A stretch of 64,000 nucleotides of DNA from Ophiothrix spiculata (Eukaryota > Echinodermata > Ophiuroidea > Amphilepidida > Ophiotrichidae): NCBI GenBank assembly GCA_000969725.1, contig JXSR01S035658.1; one strand, 5' to 3'. Below the pieces are notes generated by a model that was not told where the DNA came from, searched no databases, and saw only the letters and a list, made by a program, of their open reading frames with translations. Positions 32,240 through 47,800 of this stretch are shown piece after piece. The position numbers and the translations under genes are program-made. Positions within the stretch are counted from its first letter, which is position 1. Every line of letters starts with the position of its first letter.

Positions 32240-35200
32240 AAAATGATGATAATAATAACAGATACAGTATACATAAGCTTACAAATGAAAAACACAAGCA
32301 GGGGATAGATACAAAATCCACAGGATTTCTGGATTTTTTTTCATTATTTTTTTCTTTTTGTGATTACAGCGCAAAGGGGAGCTGGGATAAACTATTTTGT
32401 TGAAGCTTGTACATTACAAAAAAGAGAGATTTCTCATTATCACACAGTTGATTCACTTTAGGGTGCCCTAAAATGGGCTCCATTAAATATACATTCACTG
32501 AAATTACCATCATAGCCTCATACCAACCAGACAAAGTTCAATAAATACATGACAAGCAGATTTTGTAGTTCAAATATGATAATATCCAATACCAAGAGGT
32601 CCAACATCTTAATAAAAGACATTCTTTGAACTTTGTCACTGGTATGAGACTATGAGATTACAGTGATTATAACATGTAAACTCTCATGCAAGTTGGTGAA
32701 ATTTGGCACAATTTTTGTTCATCTTTATACAACTTTTTTCAAAGATATCATTTACAATTTGTTAAGCTTACACATAATACAGTGTACAGTACAATAAAAT
32801 TTACGATACTGTCATGACAGAAAAAACAAGACAATAATACTTTACGACAAATACAACAGAAAATGGTAAAAAATAAAACCAAAAATAACTAAAACCCTGC
32901 TCTATTATGCCCCTGCTAGTTGAACAAACTGGCTTGCCCTATAATATCACTGGGCCGGTGGTTTTATTAAAAGAAAATATAAGATCTCGGGAATATTTTT
33001 TTGTCAAATTTTAAAAACGCTAATACTGGTCAGCTGCTAATACGGAAAAAGCTATTACAGAGCACACCAAGAGAGGGCGCTCTCCTATCATCATATAATG
33101 CATATTTAATTTAATACAAATGCCCTCACTGGCAGACTCTATTACCTAATAACCTTACAGGGTTTATAAACTTGGTCATATTTGAATATTCATAAACTGA
33201 CCTCATCAGTTGACTACTATTGAGCACCACCTTTTTCGCAACTTCATGATTATATTCAATATATTCAAAATGTTAACATTTTGAACTGTACTGTTATTCA
33301 CAGTCACCCCTTATCACTCTTTACGCAGCATATCTTATATTATACATTCCCCCCCATTTTACAGGTCCAACCCACCCCTCCCCAAATCTCCCTCCCACTC
33401 CCCCTCCCTCTCCCATCCCAATAGAATCTTCCAAACATACAGCCAATTACAGTCACTCATTATTGGACATTAATAAATCGTATTATTAGCGACAGCGCAC
33501 CGATTTCTTTATCTTGGTCACAATTTTATTGTTATAATAATAAGCTATCTACATCAGCTTTTCAATTCTCAATAAAGGGGTCGATCTGGGGTTACATTAA
33601 TTACAATATATTGATAATTTGCTTTAAATTGGTCGTTGTATACGGAAACCTTCTGACTATATAAAAGCAAAATCCTCACTACTACATGGTTGTACCCAAA
33701 TATATCCTAAAAGCAAATCATCTTAGTATCTAGAAACACTTTTATTTACATATGACCCTTGACCCTAATCACAAAGATAAACCCACCAATCAGGTGTCTT
33801 GTATGATCAGGGTCATGTCATGTGACATAAATTGGCTTTGATACATCTACATGCTTACAGCAATAACGATACAATACTTTGTGTGTATAACAGCTTTTTC
33901 TTTTCACATTTTACAATATGCATACAAAAAATAAAACTTAGAAAAATGTCTTTGTTTACAGGATACGACACCAAAAATGTTCCAATATAAACGGGAACCA
34001 AAATGTCCCTCGATGCCTGATTACGATGTGCTAACGTTTCTAAACTGTTACCAAACTACTTCAGTTTTTATCACGTTTCCGTGATACAAAATAAGCTCAT
34101 ATAAAGCAAAAATGTTATGATAAAAAAATCTTACAATGTCCAATTTCAAATAATAATAATAATAATTACAATTTTATTTATAAGATTACATTGCGTTATA
34201 AGAAGTACTTGCAGCAGCTTAACAAGAAAAATGTCCACCATTTTTGCTCTATGTTATTCACAAAAACATGTCCAAAAAACAAACATTATGGCCTAAATAT
34301 ATTACTGTACATGCCATATAAAACACCTTGGGAGAATACATCGGGGGTCAAGTTGGCTAACTTTGATCTAATAAAAATAAGCAATTTGGTCGGTTTATTT
34401 GGAAAGCAAAAATAAAATGATTTGGCGAAAACAAGCATAATATATTCAGATAATTGTTGACAATTTATACCTTTAAATACCACTACAAAAAGTAAGAATG
34501 ACTTCAAAAAATAAACAGTTTGGTTGCCATGGTAACCAATAAATGTTATTTCTGAAGCATTCTTTGGCCTAGACTATAACTCAATTTCAAACAGAAAATA
34601 TAGCATAACAATAATTATATTATTCTAAACCATAGTTAGAGTCTAGGCATTCTACCTTTATATCTAGATTAAGTTCATACATTTCAAGGATAAAAATAAA
34701 TGTTGCGCTGTGCACCTTGTGTTCTCACCACACAAAACAGGGCTACAATATTCTCAACCCACACTAACAAAGTCCAATAGTCAATACATTGTTTGTGCTT
34801 AAACTTTGCACTCTATGCCAAACTGGAACTCAATCAAAGTGATGATAACATTTAATGCAATACAAATTGTTGGGACTTTGTCAGGTGGATTGAGGTTAAT
34901 TATAGTACGTAACATACATGTATATTTCAGAAAAGGCGAGTACGCATTATGGGACTAATTTACATGCATAATTAGTTATTCAATTAACAAATATGACTAA
35001 TTAGGAAGGAATTTATACATTTTTCATGGCCAGACGAATTTTTAATCATTATTATCACAGATGGCATTTTACAACTAATTGACAATTTTTTTGTCTATAA
35101 AATTGTTCAAAATTGGGTTTTAACAAAATGGAGATTTATACAGGACATCAGACTTAAATTTCAGAAAAAAAAACTACATCTACATCCTAACACATCAGAA

Positions 35201-38200
35201 TTATTGTACACTCTGTTTATCATCTAAAAGAGATCTAAATTTAACACCTACTTTCACTCATGTTTACATGAAATTTGTGATACATGGACTATCATTTACC
35301 CTTAATTTTTCATTTTGATGCAAACAAATTTGGAAACAAGTAGTTCATAATAGTTTCTAATGAAAGGGCCTAAATGACTTCAAGTATATCTTTCAAAATC
35401 GAGAGTTAAGATGAGAAAGTCTTATCATTAAATTATGATAGTCATAATAGTTTGGTATCAAAATTATTTGGAATATCATGTGAACTTCTAAATGTTACTA
35501 AAAAGTTTCCCAAAATTGCGTTTAACTGATGAACAAACGTAGCGGGAAACTAATAGTAACTAATTTATGTTCCATATAAATATACTATTTTCTTACTTGT
35601 GATATCAATAAAAATATTATTTATGACCTGATTTTTGACCTTTTATGAATTTTCATCATCACATTGAGAGGTGCAATCTGATTGGCCAATTCATCAAATT
35701 TACAAATCAAAATTTTAACTTCACAAAATTGTTAAATAAGATTCCATCTCTTCCACATTCACATACTTTTCAAAGTATTGTCTATTTCTATCAAAAAGTG
35801 ACATAGTGCTACTGTACAAGAGACTGATATCTAGCTATATAGCATTCCTTCATGGGGCAGCAATTTGTGTGGAACACATGGACAATGACTTGGAGAAAAA
35901 TAGTACAATGTAGAACACATTTTAGTCCAGTATTTTACAAAAATGTCTTTTTGTGGTATTTATCTCTACATTTGTTCTTCTGAAAGTCTGCTGACAACAG
36001 GGACAAGTGAAGAAGACCATATTAACGGATACTTTGTGCTCAAACTTACTGCAAAATTATTGCATTTCAAGTTTCAAAATTAAACTGTATTGCAAAATTT
36101 ACACAGTGTATTTTTGACAATGCATACATGTAAGCTAAGTATACATATTTACAAGAATTGGCTTGGCAGTTTTAAAACATTTAAGATAATTAACTAAGGA
36201 AAAAAAGGAACTTGATTAACAATTATCGTCAACATCATATGTTGAACACAACCTACTGTACGTTATTTCAAATTGTATTTCATTTCATTTCGTGCATCTT
36301 TTGTTTTAAATAGAATACACACATTGTTACGAGTAAGCAAGGTGATTGGTTCAATTACAGTTCATTCATGCAAGGTACAAAGGTCACAAGTTCACAGGTC
36401 AAAGTTCATAGGTGAATTCTAACTGCAGTACATATTTGAAATGTGTATTTTCAGATATAAACTGTATTTCATTCATTTTATGAAAACATCTTAAGTTATT
36501 CTTTTAAAATTGACTTCAATTGTCATAATTATCTAATTTAATGAATAAAAATAATGTTTTTTAAAGTGGTCCAAGAACATGATTTCATAAAAAATATCTT
36601 CAACTTCTATTACTTACTAAACATGTGCATGTATGAATATATTGACCATTTGGCCCCAAAATTTCAAACTTGAGCAAAAACGATAGCAACATTTCAGTAT
36701 AGGTGTACATATAAACTAAGTGTTTAATAGTGTTTACACACTCAACACACTTGTCGTTATTGTCTGCCATGAAAACCAACAATTATTGCAATTAAAATTG
36801 TATTTTAATTTGTTTAAATTACATGAATTGAATGTCGGATAATAATGATAATCTTTTATAAAGGTAAAACAACAAGACATGACCAAACATCCCAACTCAA
36901 AACATGTACTAAATTTGGATTTTTTAATTTTTTAAAATTGATTAATCTTGAGTTTAAGGCTAGTTTTGAAAGCAGTACCACGCTGCGAAAGAAACAAAAT
37001 TTAAATTATTGGTTTCCAATGGGTAACTAAATATGCATGTACATAAAACAACCTTTCAAACTCTTATCAATCCAAATAATTCATTCCAAGTGTCTAAAAA
37101 TTGAACTTCAAAATGTCATTGAAATTGGTCAGGTCATTTTGAAGATATTTCAAGACGCAAGGAATACGAAGGTATACCATTTTGTCTGGGTGAGATCTCA
37201 ACCCTCTGAAGAAAAAATATACAAATAATACTTTGGCAAAATTGTTTGCAATTTATAGCAATGCTGTCTTCCACAATGATGCAAGTTTAAGCTAAATGGT
37301 GTAGTATAACATTTCGGATAAAGTGCCCTCAATTTCTGAGCTACTTGGTCTTAACATACCATAATTTTACGAGTGTGTTAATCGTACTTCATAAAAGAAT
37401 CTGTGTAACTAAATTGTAGTTCTTTGAAGAAAAAATAAAAATTGAAGAACCATTTCAATAGCCATTGACATAAGGAAGGCATTTTTTTTGACATTCTAGT
37501 GACTATAAATATCACATAAAAAATTATGTCAGCTTTTGCATGACCTATTTGCAGATTTGGCTTTCATATTTAGGATGAATTTTAGGCAAATTTATCATCT
37601 CCAGAAATATTATACTACATCTTTTATGTAATTGACAGAATATTAATGCGTTGAAACTATTGTCACTATCTAGGAGGACAACAAAACTATAGAAATACAC
37701 TGGCACTCAATACTAGCGTTGGCATTTCAGAATCCCATATTAGTTAATAATCGCCCGTGATTGGTCATTTGACTGGACCAATCACAAAGGGTGTTATTCC
37801 CTGGAGAAGTGATGTCATAATCGGATTAATTTTCTAGGCTACTGGTCCAAACTTTTCATGTTCCTTGTGGCATATTTTGAATTTTCTGCACAAAAAGTGC
37901 TTAATTGAAAAAAATGTTTATGTAATCACTGTGAGCTGTGTGTATAGTTTGGAACAGTTGCTGTAGAGACCAATAGGCCAAATTATAATTTCTTGGACAA
38001 TGTAAACAAAAATGAAGGGTTGGGTTGTCATTTACAAACAATGGACCCTGCACTCTGGATTTCTGTTTATGCTGTCCAATTAATTATTGTTTGGCCTATA
38101 AGGTGTTATGTTAAATCACTTCTACAGTGAATAGAGAAACCTTCCATAGACCATTTTCAAATTGGCTTGATGAAAATACAAACTAACCAATCAAAACATT

Positions 38201-38878
38201 TGTTTCAAAACGAAATGGGATAGTTTTTTTGAATATTCCCCTAAAAGTAAAAATTCAGATTCAATGCCCTTGGACAATTTGAAAAAGTCCCAATTATAAA
38301 CTTTTGATAGATTTTATAATACATATTTCTTATTTACAATCAGTTCATTTAAATCAATTTACATTTTAACAGTTTCAAGCTCAGACTCCTCCCTTGCCAA
38401 CAATTTTCAAGACATAAACTATTTTTAGACATATTCTACAATGGTCTACTGTTTGTAGGTGTCCACATGTATTGGTCCGATATACAGCTGCACTGTTAAA
38501 TGTTCTTAATTTCATGAGTGATAGAATTTCAAGAATTTCATGAAATGCAAAATTTCAACAAATTTTGAATTCATAGCATGATTTTTAAATAGCAAAATTT
38601 TGTGTGATATACTCTTAAAATTAAATACATTTACAGTGTTTGATAAACTGTCTAGAAATTTGACCTTTGACTCAGAATGGTCTTTATCCGATAACCTGAG
38701 TTAATATTCTGGTAACCATGGGCAAATTTAGAAATAATTCTTCAAAGAGAATAACAACTCCATTTGATGCAACAAAATAATGTAAAAAATAACAAAATTA
38801 TTTTGTTCAAATGATCTGGCAACACTATCTAAATTGAGAGTTGCTAAATCATTGGAACAACCTGCACAAAATTGTTCA
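32240..38878 (-). other. Repeat-poor AT-rich region 3' of ZFHX; possible long 3' UTR
   Basis: No credible ORF, MITE or SINE was seen over 6.6 kb, in contrast with the flanks. Many TTTATT words (AATAAA on the - strand) occur, for example near 33527, 33740 and 34168, so no end can be chosen. ZFHX-type mRNAs in other animals have long 3' UTRs; assignment here is an inference. Confidence 0.35.
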
Positions 38879-41800
38879 TTATGACTTGTCTGTGGAAGAG
38901 CTGCTTGTCTTGCTACTGCTGGCAGACGACAATTGATATCTCATAGCTCTCTTCTCGTGGACCGGAGTTTGCAAATGTCTATACACATCTTCCTCAGTAA
39001 TCAGAGCTTCACGCGGACATACCTGACAGAGAAAACGATTTGTTGGCAATTTCTCAACAGTCTCTTCGATGTTTACAACTTGTCCAAGAAAACATGAGGA
39101 AAGCTGATGCGAAGTCACTGAATCGCGATCTGTGAACACACGCTCGCACTTCCTACACAGATACCTATTGGCTGATGAATTAGGCCACATGATAAATTTG
39201 TCCTTTGCGGCCGTTCTTGGATCAGGCTTCGATGATGACGATGACGATGAACCGCCTGGTTTTGGCGAGGAGGAAGCGGATGGATCACCTGGTTTAGCAC
39301 CAGTCGATGTGAGTCCCTGAAGTTGTGCAGCAGCCATTGGATTAGCTGACGCATAAGCTTGGAGAATATGTGGTGGAACCTGGCCTCCACGCATTAAAGG
39401 ATCGTAGGCGAGTAGCGCTTCTTGTCCCATAGCCCCGCCCATCGCATACATAGGATACATCATTTGCATCTGAGCGTAATAAGGAGCCATACCACCATAC
39501 AAGTATTGCATCAACGCTGCATCCTGATGCGACATCTGCGCCATAGCTGCCGCTTGTTGTGCCTGAGCCATTTTCTGCATTTCTTCCTCTTTTTTATCTT
39601 TCTCCTTCTTATCTCCACTTTTCTCACCTTCTTTACTACTACCGGCAGCAGCAGGTGTGGTTGGCATCATTCCAGCCATTTGTGGTGGTAGCATATGTGC
39701 TGCTCCCATGGCCTGTAGAGCTTGCATCTGAGCAGCAGCCATAGGGTTCATCATGCTCTGTTGCAGCAAAGCTTGTGCCTGTGAGTCACCTAGATACTGT
39801 TGCCCTTGTGTTGCACCCGTTGGTATCTGCTCTGGTGCTTGCGTAGGCGGTTTCACTTCCTCTGATGCCGTCATAGGCAACATTAAGCTTCCATTTTCTG
39901 CAGGCTCTTTCTCAAGTTTACTATGCACATGTTTTTTCACATTGTGAATGTGGATTTCTGTGAAGACATGGTCACGTACAGAGACTGTCATAGAATATTT
40001 GACATTACATAGTTTACATCCGCCTGCTTGACCATCAGATGCACTGCCCATCATACCAAAATGTTTGGTCACAGTGGTTTTGTGCTTCTTTTCTTTTGCT
40101 CGAGCATTCTGGAACCAAACTTGAATAACACGTTTTGGTAGCCCAATCTCCTGGCCTAGAAGCTCGCACTCGTGCATGGTAGGCGTGCGGTAGTCGGTGT
40201 AACAGTGCTTCAGAACTTTAATCTGCACCTGACTCATCTGAGTGCGATAACGTTTATTAGCTTCACGTCTCCTCTCAGCATCGTCTGCGTTACTCATAGA
40301 ATCTTCGCTTGGACCAATAGATCCTGCTTCTGATAGTGTAGTGTCAAAAGTATCATCCCCGATCCCGCTACTAGATGGAGACATCATGTCGGATTCACGA
40401 GATGTGGAGTTAGCTGTGTCATCCATGTTGGTCTCACCGTGATGATGTGAGCTATCGCTTCCGGCGGTGCTACCAGTGCGAGATGGAGCCTTGTCTCGAG
40501 CATGCACATCTGCAGGATGATGACTTTTGTTTTCAGTAGATGCTGCACTGTGGTCTGGTCTTGGACCATTTAAAGGTCTCATCTTCTCTGGAGACTTTTC
40601 TGGCGATAGCTTCTGCTCAAATGAGGGCGGTCTTGTTAGTTCTGTGCTACTATTACCGCTGTCCTTACTTTCTTCGCTTGAAAGTCTTGTTTTAATTGGA
40701 CTTTCTGATTCTTGATCTCTATGTGATCTGAGGCCGGACATTTCCATAAAGCTATCTCTGCTTAAATCTTCATCTACATACTCTTCTGGTCTTCGGCCCA
40801 GCATTCCATAATCACCCATTGGCTTTGTAAAGGAATCGGGAGAAGGGGGTGGGTAAAATCCATCCCCAGGTGTAGGAGGCTGTGACAAAATGGCTTCTAG
40901 TTGAGCTGGAGTAAGCTGTTGATCAAAATGTCTCATTTTAATATGTGCTTCAAGTGCTGATCTGGCTTTGAACAAAGCACGGCAAAATGGACATTTCCTA
41001 GTTGTGTTTGGTGCTGAAAGTCGAAACTGTCCTTTACGTTCTCTGGCACGTGTGTTTTGAAACCAAACTTGTACGACACGCTTCTTTAGCCCAACTTCTT
41101 TGGAGATCATATCTAACATTCGCCTGGTTGGATTACTGTCTTCTTGGTATTTAGCATACAAGATGTCAAGCTGAGCTGGTGAAATAGTGGTTCTTAGCCG
41201 CTTGTCTTTGTTTGCATCTTGATTATCAGAGTTCTCAGCNNNNNNNNNNNNNNNNNNNNNNNNNNNNNNNNNNNNNNNNNNNNNNNNNNGGTTGGCATCA
41301 TTCCAGCCATTTGTGGTGGTAGCATATGTGCTGCTCCCATGGCCTGTAGAGCTTGCATCTGAGCAGCAGCCATAGGGTTCATCATGCTCTGTTGCAGCAA
41401 AGCTTGTGCCTGTGAGTCACCTAGATACTGTTGCCCTTGTGTTGCACCCGTTGGTATCTGCTCTGGTGCTTGCGTAGGCGGTTTCACTTCCTCTGATGCC
41501 GTCATAGGCAACATTAAGCTTCCATTTTCTGCAGGCTCTTTCTCAAGTTTACTATGCACATGTTTTTTCACATTGTGAATGTGGATTTCTGTGAAGACAT
41601 GGTCACGTACAGAGACTGTCATAGAATATTTGACATTACATAGTTTACATCCGCCTGCTTGACCATCAGATGCACTGCCCATCATACCAAAATGTTTGGT
41701 CACAGTGGTTTTGTGCTTCTTTTCTTTTGCTCGAGCATTCTGGAACCAAACTTGAATAACACGTTTTGGTAGCCCAATCTCCTGGCCTAGAAGCTCGCAC

Positions 41801-44800
41801 TCGTGCATGGTAGGCGTGCGGTAGTCGGTGTAACAGTGCTTCAGAACTTTAATCTGCACCTGACTCATCTGAGTGCGATAACGTTTATTAGCTTCACGTC
41901 TCCTCTCAGCATCGTCTGCGTTACTCATAGAATCTTCGCTTGGACCAATAGATCCTGCTTCTGATAGTGTAGTGTCAAAAGTATCATCCCCGATCCCGCT
42001 ACTAGATGGAGACATCATGTCGGATTCACGAGATGTGGAGTTAGCTGTGTCATCCATGTTGGTCTCACCGTGATGATGTGAGCTATCGCTTCCGGCGGTG
42101 CTACCAGTGCGAGATGGAGCCTTGTCTCGAGCATGCACATCTGCAGGATGATGACTTTTGTTTTCAGTAGATGCTGCACTGTGGTCTGGTCTTGGACCAT
42201 TTAAAGGTCTCATCTTCTCTGGAGACTTTTCTGGCGATAGCTTCTGCTCAAATGAGGGCGGTCTTGTTAGTTCTGTGCTACTATTACCGCTGTCCTTACT
42301 TTCTTCGCTTGAAAGTCTTGTTTTAATTGGACTTTCTGATTCTTGATCTCTATGTGATCTGAGGCCGGACATTTCCATAAAGCTATCTCTGCTTAAATCT
42401 TCATCTACATACTCTTCTGGTCTTCGGCCCAGCATTCCATAATCACCCATTGGCTTTGTAAAGGAATCGGGAGAAGGGGGTGGGTAAAATCCATCCCCAG
42501 GTGTAGGAGGCTGTGACAAAATGGCTTCTAGTTGAGCTGGAGTAAGCTGTTGATCAAAATGTCTCATTTTAATATGTGCTTCAAGTGCTGATCTGGCTTT
42601 GAACAAAGCACGGCAAAATGGACATTTCCTAGTTGTGTTTGGTGCTGAAAGTCGAAACTGTCCTTTACGTTCTCTGGCACGTGTGTTTTGAAACCAAACT
42701 TGTACGACACGCTTCTTTAGCCCAACTTCTTTGGAGATCATATCTAACATTCGCCTGGTTGGATTACTGTCTTCTTGGTATTTAGCATACAAGATGTCAA
42801 GCTGAGCTGGTGAAATAGTGGTTCTTAGCCGCTTGTCTTTGTTTGCATCTTGATTATCAGAGTTCTCAGCTGAGATGGCAGTATCATCGCTTGCTTCAGA
42901 CACTGTTCTTGACTTAGATGGTGATAACTCTGGGGCTTGACCAGTTGCAGCTTTCATGTATTGGAGGTACTGTTCTTGCGTCATACCATTCATGGCTTCA
43001 TATGGCATGTACATCATGTTGTATGGCGAAGACATCTGTTGCGGAGACACATAAGAACCAAACAGGCCCATACTCATCATGTGAACTTGCTGATGCTCTT
43101 GCCATTGCTTGAAATGAGGAAACACGATTGAACATTGTTCACACTGGTAGTGAACCACTGGATCTTCTCTTCTACCACTGGGTTTCTCAGATTTCACTTC
43201 TGGTTCTGTTTTCACAAGTCTCTCTTCTTTACTACTGGTGCTGCTTTCAGATGCAGGTCTGGTGGTTGAGCCTTGGCTACTTTCAGATCCGATTCTCAAT
43301 GGTGGGCTGATTTGTGATGTACTCTGCTGTAGACTCTCATCGTCTTTGAAGCAGTGTTGTTTCTGATGTCGAATAAGCTCATAAAATCTCTGGAATACCA
43401 ATAGGCATTTGTTGCATTGATAATTCAATCCTGGTGTACGCTTATACCGGGTGTTGCCTGAACTATCCACTTCACATTCTCGGAGAGGCTGGTTTTCAAA
43501 AATCTTGCGAGCTTTCTGTCGAGCATTTTGGAACCACACAACAATCACTCTTGGACTGAGGTTCAGAAGACGTGACAAGTGGTCTAAGTCATCATCTTTT
43601 GGGTAGGCGTTGTTTTCAAAGAACTCTTGAAGCACTTTGATTTGATAATCAGTAAATCTGGTACGACCTGATCGTCGACTGCCGCCACCAGAGGATGAGT
43701 TCATACCAGAAATTGGTGAGATTGGTGACATTAAAGGTGATGAGAAATCTGACATTCCTGAAGCTGAGGTAGGGGTTGTTGGTGATGACGTAGTTGGTGT
43801 TGTAGGAGCAGATACTGTTGTACAGATTGGTGGCGGTATACTGGGTTTATTTTTTGCTTCTAATGATGATGCAGATGTAGCTGTTGATGGCGCTGGGTCA
43901 GTTCTATTTCTGATTTCTAATTTGTTCTCCAATTTCTTCTCGATGCTCATATCTGGACGGGGGATAGCTAGTTTCTCAGCAATTCTATCAGCTACATCCT
44001 TAGCTTGCCTCTCCTCCTTTGCTCTCTTTTCATGAAAACTTGGACTCTCCATACTGGTGGGTCTTTTCAACTGGTTCTTGATTTCCCATGCTTCGCGGGC
44101 TTTCTGTGCATCACGCTCGGCATGTCTTACAATCTGCTCCACTTCATTTGGGCCCAGGCTACCTTTGCCTTCCCAACGAGAACGAGCCTCTCTAGCCTTT
44201 ATTTCTGCAGCTCTGATGATTTCTTCGGCTGTCTCGGCAGGTGCTAAGTGCGGAATCATCGGTGGCGGTGTTGCGCTAGTAGAAGTTGTAGGTGTAGAGG
44301 CACTCCTGGTTGGCTCGTGTGGATAGGATTTCATCTGTGGTGGTGGAGTTGAACTCGGAGTCCTGGGTTCATTCTTGATCTTCTGAATCGGATCTTTTGA
44401 AGCGGCTTGTGCTGCGGCTGCTGCAGCAGCTGCGGCAGCGGATGCAGCAGCAGCTGCAATCGTTGGAGATGGTCTTGGAGCAAATTCTTTTGTGAATTCT
44501 TTAGCGAAGTCTTTGGCAAAGTCTTTCGGAAACTCTTTGGGAAAGTCTTTTGAAAATTCTTTAGGAAAGTCTCTGGGAAAGTCTTTCTCATCTGACAGAG
44601 AAGACAACGACGACGGTCTATCACTTTCTTCCTTTTTGGTGTCTAGCAATGATGTTGTTGGAGGATTGTTGAAATTGTAAGGCGAATCTTTGTTACGCTG
44701 CCTTTCTTTGAACAATGTGTTACGGAACCAGTGTTTAATCACTTTGTGTGGTAATCCAGACTTTTCAGACATTTCAGCAATCTGCTCTTCAGTTGGAGAG

Positions 44801-47800
44801 TTATTGATATCAAAATAAGCCCTCAGAATTTTGAGCTGGTCATCGCTGATGCGTGTGCGTGCTCGCTTGGTTGACTTCTGCAAGTAGTTTGGATCAATGT
44901 ACTGCACAGCTTGCATAGCTGGGATATTGGCCGTAGCAGAAGCAGTGGCAGATGGCGAGGCCACAGTTGGAGTCTGCATTGGCACTGGTACACTTGGATA
45001 CCCCGGTGTCTGCATCATGGCAAAAGGGAATGGATTTGCCATGAACATCTGAGGTGATGGAGGCGGCGGCATTGACTGCGATGATGACGTTGTCGCTGGT
45101 GTACTTCCGTGCTGTGCTTGCTGCAAAATCTGCGATGCTGTTAACTGTGCGGCTGATGTCGTAGAAGCAGAATCTCCATCAGTGCTGACTTGTGATACTG
45201 GAGTTTCACTTTTAGGTGGTGCTGGTTCTTCCTTCTCCTTTTCTTTCTCAATTTCTTTCTCCATTTCTTGATCTTCCTCCTTCTCCTCTTTTTGTTCTTG
45301 ATCAAGTAATTCTTGTTCAAGTTCAGCTTTCTCTTCAAAATCATCTTGATCATTATCATCTGCCCTTTCTTTTTCTTCACCGGACATCTCATTGTTTGTT
45401 GCAGCTTCTATCAAATCATCCATAAATTTCTTAGAATACTTTTCAACTTCATCATTTGGCAGTATCTTCTTATGAATCTCTTCAAGATGAGCTTTGTAGA
45501 CAAATACGCTACTGAATTGTCTACGACAGTACGCACATGGAAGTTTATCATGAGCTGCGATGCTTGCTGATAGACCTTGCCTGGACTCATTATATTGTTG
45601 CACAAGATCAAAGCCATATCCTTCAAGTAATTTTCTTTGGACATGTGATTTTTTGATTCGTTTGGATCCTTCTTGCAACATAGGCTTTTGGATGGAAGAT
45701 GGAGACACTGGTGTCGGTGGGCTTTCTGATTGAGGTGGCTGTTCACGTGTTTCTTTCTGACTTGATAACCTTGGTCGGCCCTCTTGTTCTCTTTGGGCAG
45801 CTGCAGCGGCTTGTGCTTGAGCTTCTGCTTTGGTGGCACCACAAGATGTCTGCTGATGATGAGTGAGGGCTTCTTGGCTTACGAACACCGATGCGCACTG
45901 ACTGCAAGCAAACACGTTTGGTGGCGCTGTAGACATGTGGTTCGGGTACATCATGTGGGTGGGGAAACCAGCCAGTTGTGCAAGGGCCAGCTCCATTTGC
46001 AATGCTTGGTTCAAATCCAACTGTCCACTCGAAGCCTGCTGCTGTAAATAAGCTTGAGCCTGCTGTACCTGTGAGTGATGTTGCAAATGGGCTTGCTGCA
46101 ACTGCTGTAGTTGAAGTTGCTGAAGCTGTTGTAACTGCATTTGTTGATATTGTGCTACCTGGGCTTCTTGTGCCTGCATGGCTTGTGAAAGCAACTGCTG
46201 TGCTGATGTCGGATTCCCTGCTAGACCATTCTCAATGATTGTATTGATGATGCTTTGTTCTGTCGCCCCCTTCTCACGCTCACGTTCTTCTTCTTTCACA
46301 GCAAGAGCTGCGGTGGCTGATGAGCTTTCATGTTTTGCTGCACGACTCTGATGTAACACAGATCGCATGTGAGTGTCCAATGTAGCTGCTTGACTGTACG
46401 ATACTTTACAAAGTGTACACTTGTATGGTTTATCATCGCCAGTGTCGGATGATCTTGACGATTCTTGTTCAGACGCTTCACTTAAGCTCTGCTTCAACTT
46501 GTGCAAATGTGAGACAGAGTTATAATGTACCAAGAGTATATTCTTTTGAGTGAAACTTTCTTTGCAGACATCACACTTGTATGGGCGATTAGGATCCCAA
46601 TACTTCTGTAGTGAGAAAGCTTGGCTGGATTTTTCACCTTTTCGATGTTGCAGAGTCTTGTTATGGCTACTTAAATCAGTTTGCTTCACAAATCCAATTC
46701 GGCATCTATGGCATTTGTATTTATTGTTCGGATCATTGTACGATGCTTCATCTGGGATGGGTATTTCTGATTGCGATGCATCATCCATACCATCATCATC
46801 AATGCTTGATGTATTATCATCTTTATCATCACGACTTCCTTCAGCAGACATCTGGCTATCAGCTTCAGAACTATCCATCTCGGGTGTTTCTGATGACGCT
46901 TCATCCTTTGATCCTCCGGCAAAAGGTGCTATTCCAGGAATATCACCATTCTGGACTGGATTGTACAGCTGCAGAAGTTCAGTCTTACTAAAACCTTGGT
47001 GGTTGGCTTCAATATGATTCTCCAGACCTGATATAGAGCGGAAGGATCGTTGGCAGATTGGACATTTAGTAACAGCCCGCAGTAGATGATATTGCATATG
47101 GTTCTGCAATTTTTCCTCTGTCTTGAAAGCCAAACTGCACTGATTGCATCTGTATTTGTATAGATGTCTATCAGAAACGGATGTCTGTTGTCGTTTGGCA
47201 TGGATCTCCTTAAAGTGCATCTGGAGAGAAGGCGCAGTCTTGAAGTACTGGTTGCAGCCCTTCTTCCAACACAAAAACCCTGGTCCTCCTGGTGTATCTT
47301 GTTCAGTCAAGGGACAGGTCTTATTCTGATGGGTATACAGTTGATCAATATTGGCAAAATTTTGGTGACATTTTTGGCATCTGTAGAAATCACTATCTAT
47401 ATCACTTGGAGAATCACGAGCACGGTCAGCAGCATCTAGGTTAATGGCTTCTGCATTCTGTAGCGATGCAGTGGATGCAGCTTCAAGAGCAGAATCTGGA
47501 CTTTTCATTCCAGCTTGTGCTAAAGCTTCCATAGCAGGGTGCGATGTGATGTAGGTTGGTGGTACAGCTGCTGCGCTTGCTTGAAGCTGACTCGCTGCGG
47601 CAGTGACGCCACCTGGGACAGCACCAGGAAGGATTGGAAATTCAGGGTTCTGATTGGTGGTGTCGATGTTCATCAATAGGCCTTGAATACATTCTCTGCT
47701 GACGCTATGAGAGTCCATTAGATGGACTTCTAAGTTGATCTTATTGGTACAGACTTCTTGACATAACGGGCATCGTAATATTGGTTGAGGTTTAATACTA

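Noticed and set aside
38879-41161. A separate 760-residue homeodomain gene
   Set aside because: It is the end of the ZFHX frame, separated from the rest only by the falsely duplicated segment and the 50-N gap.
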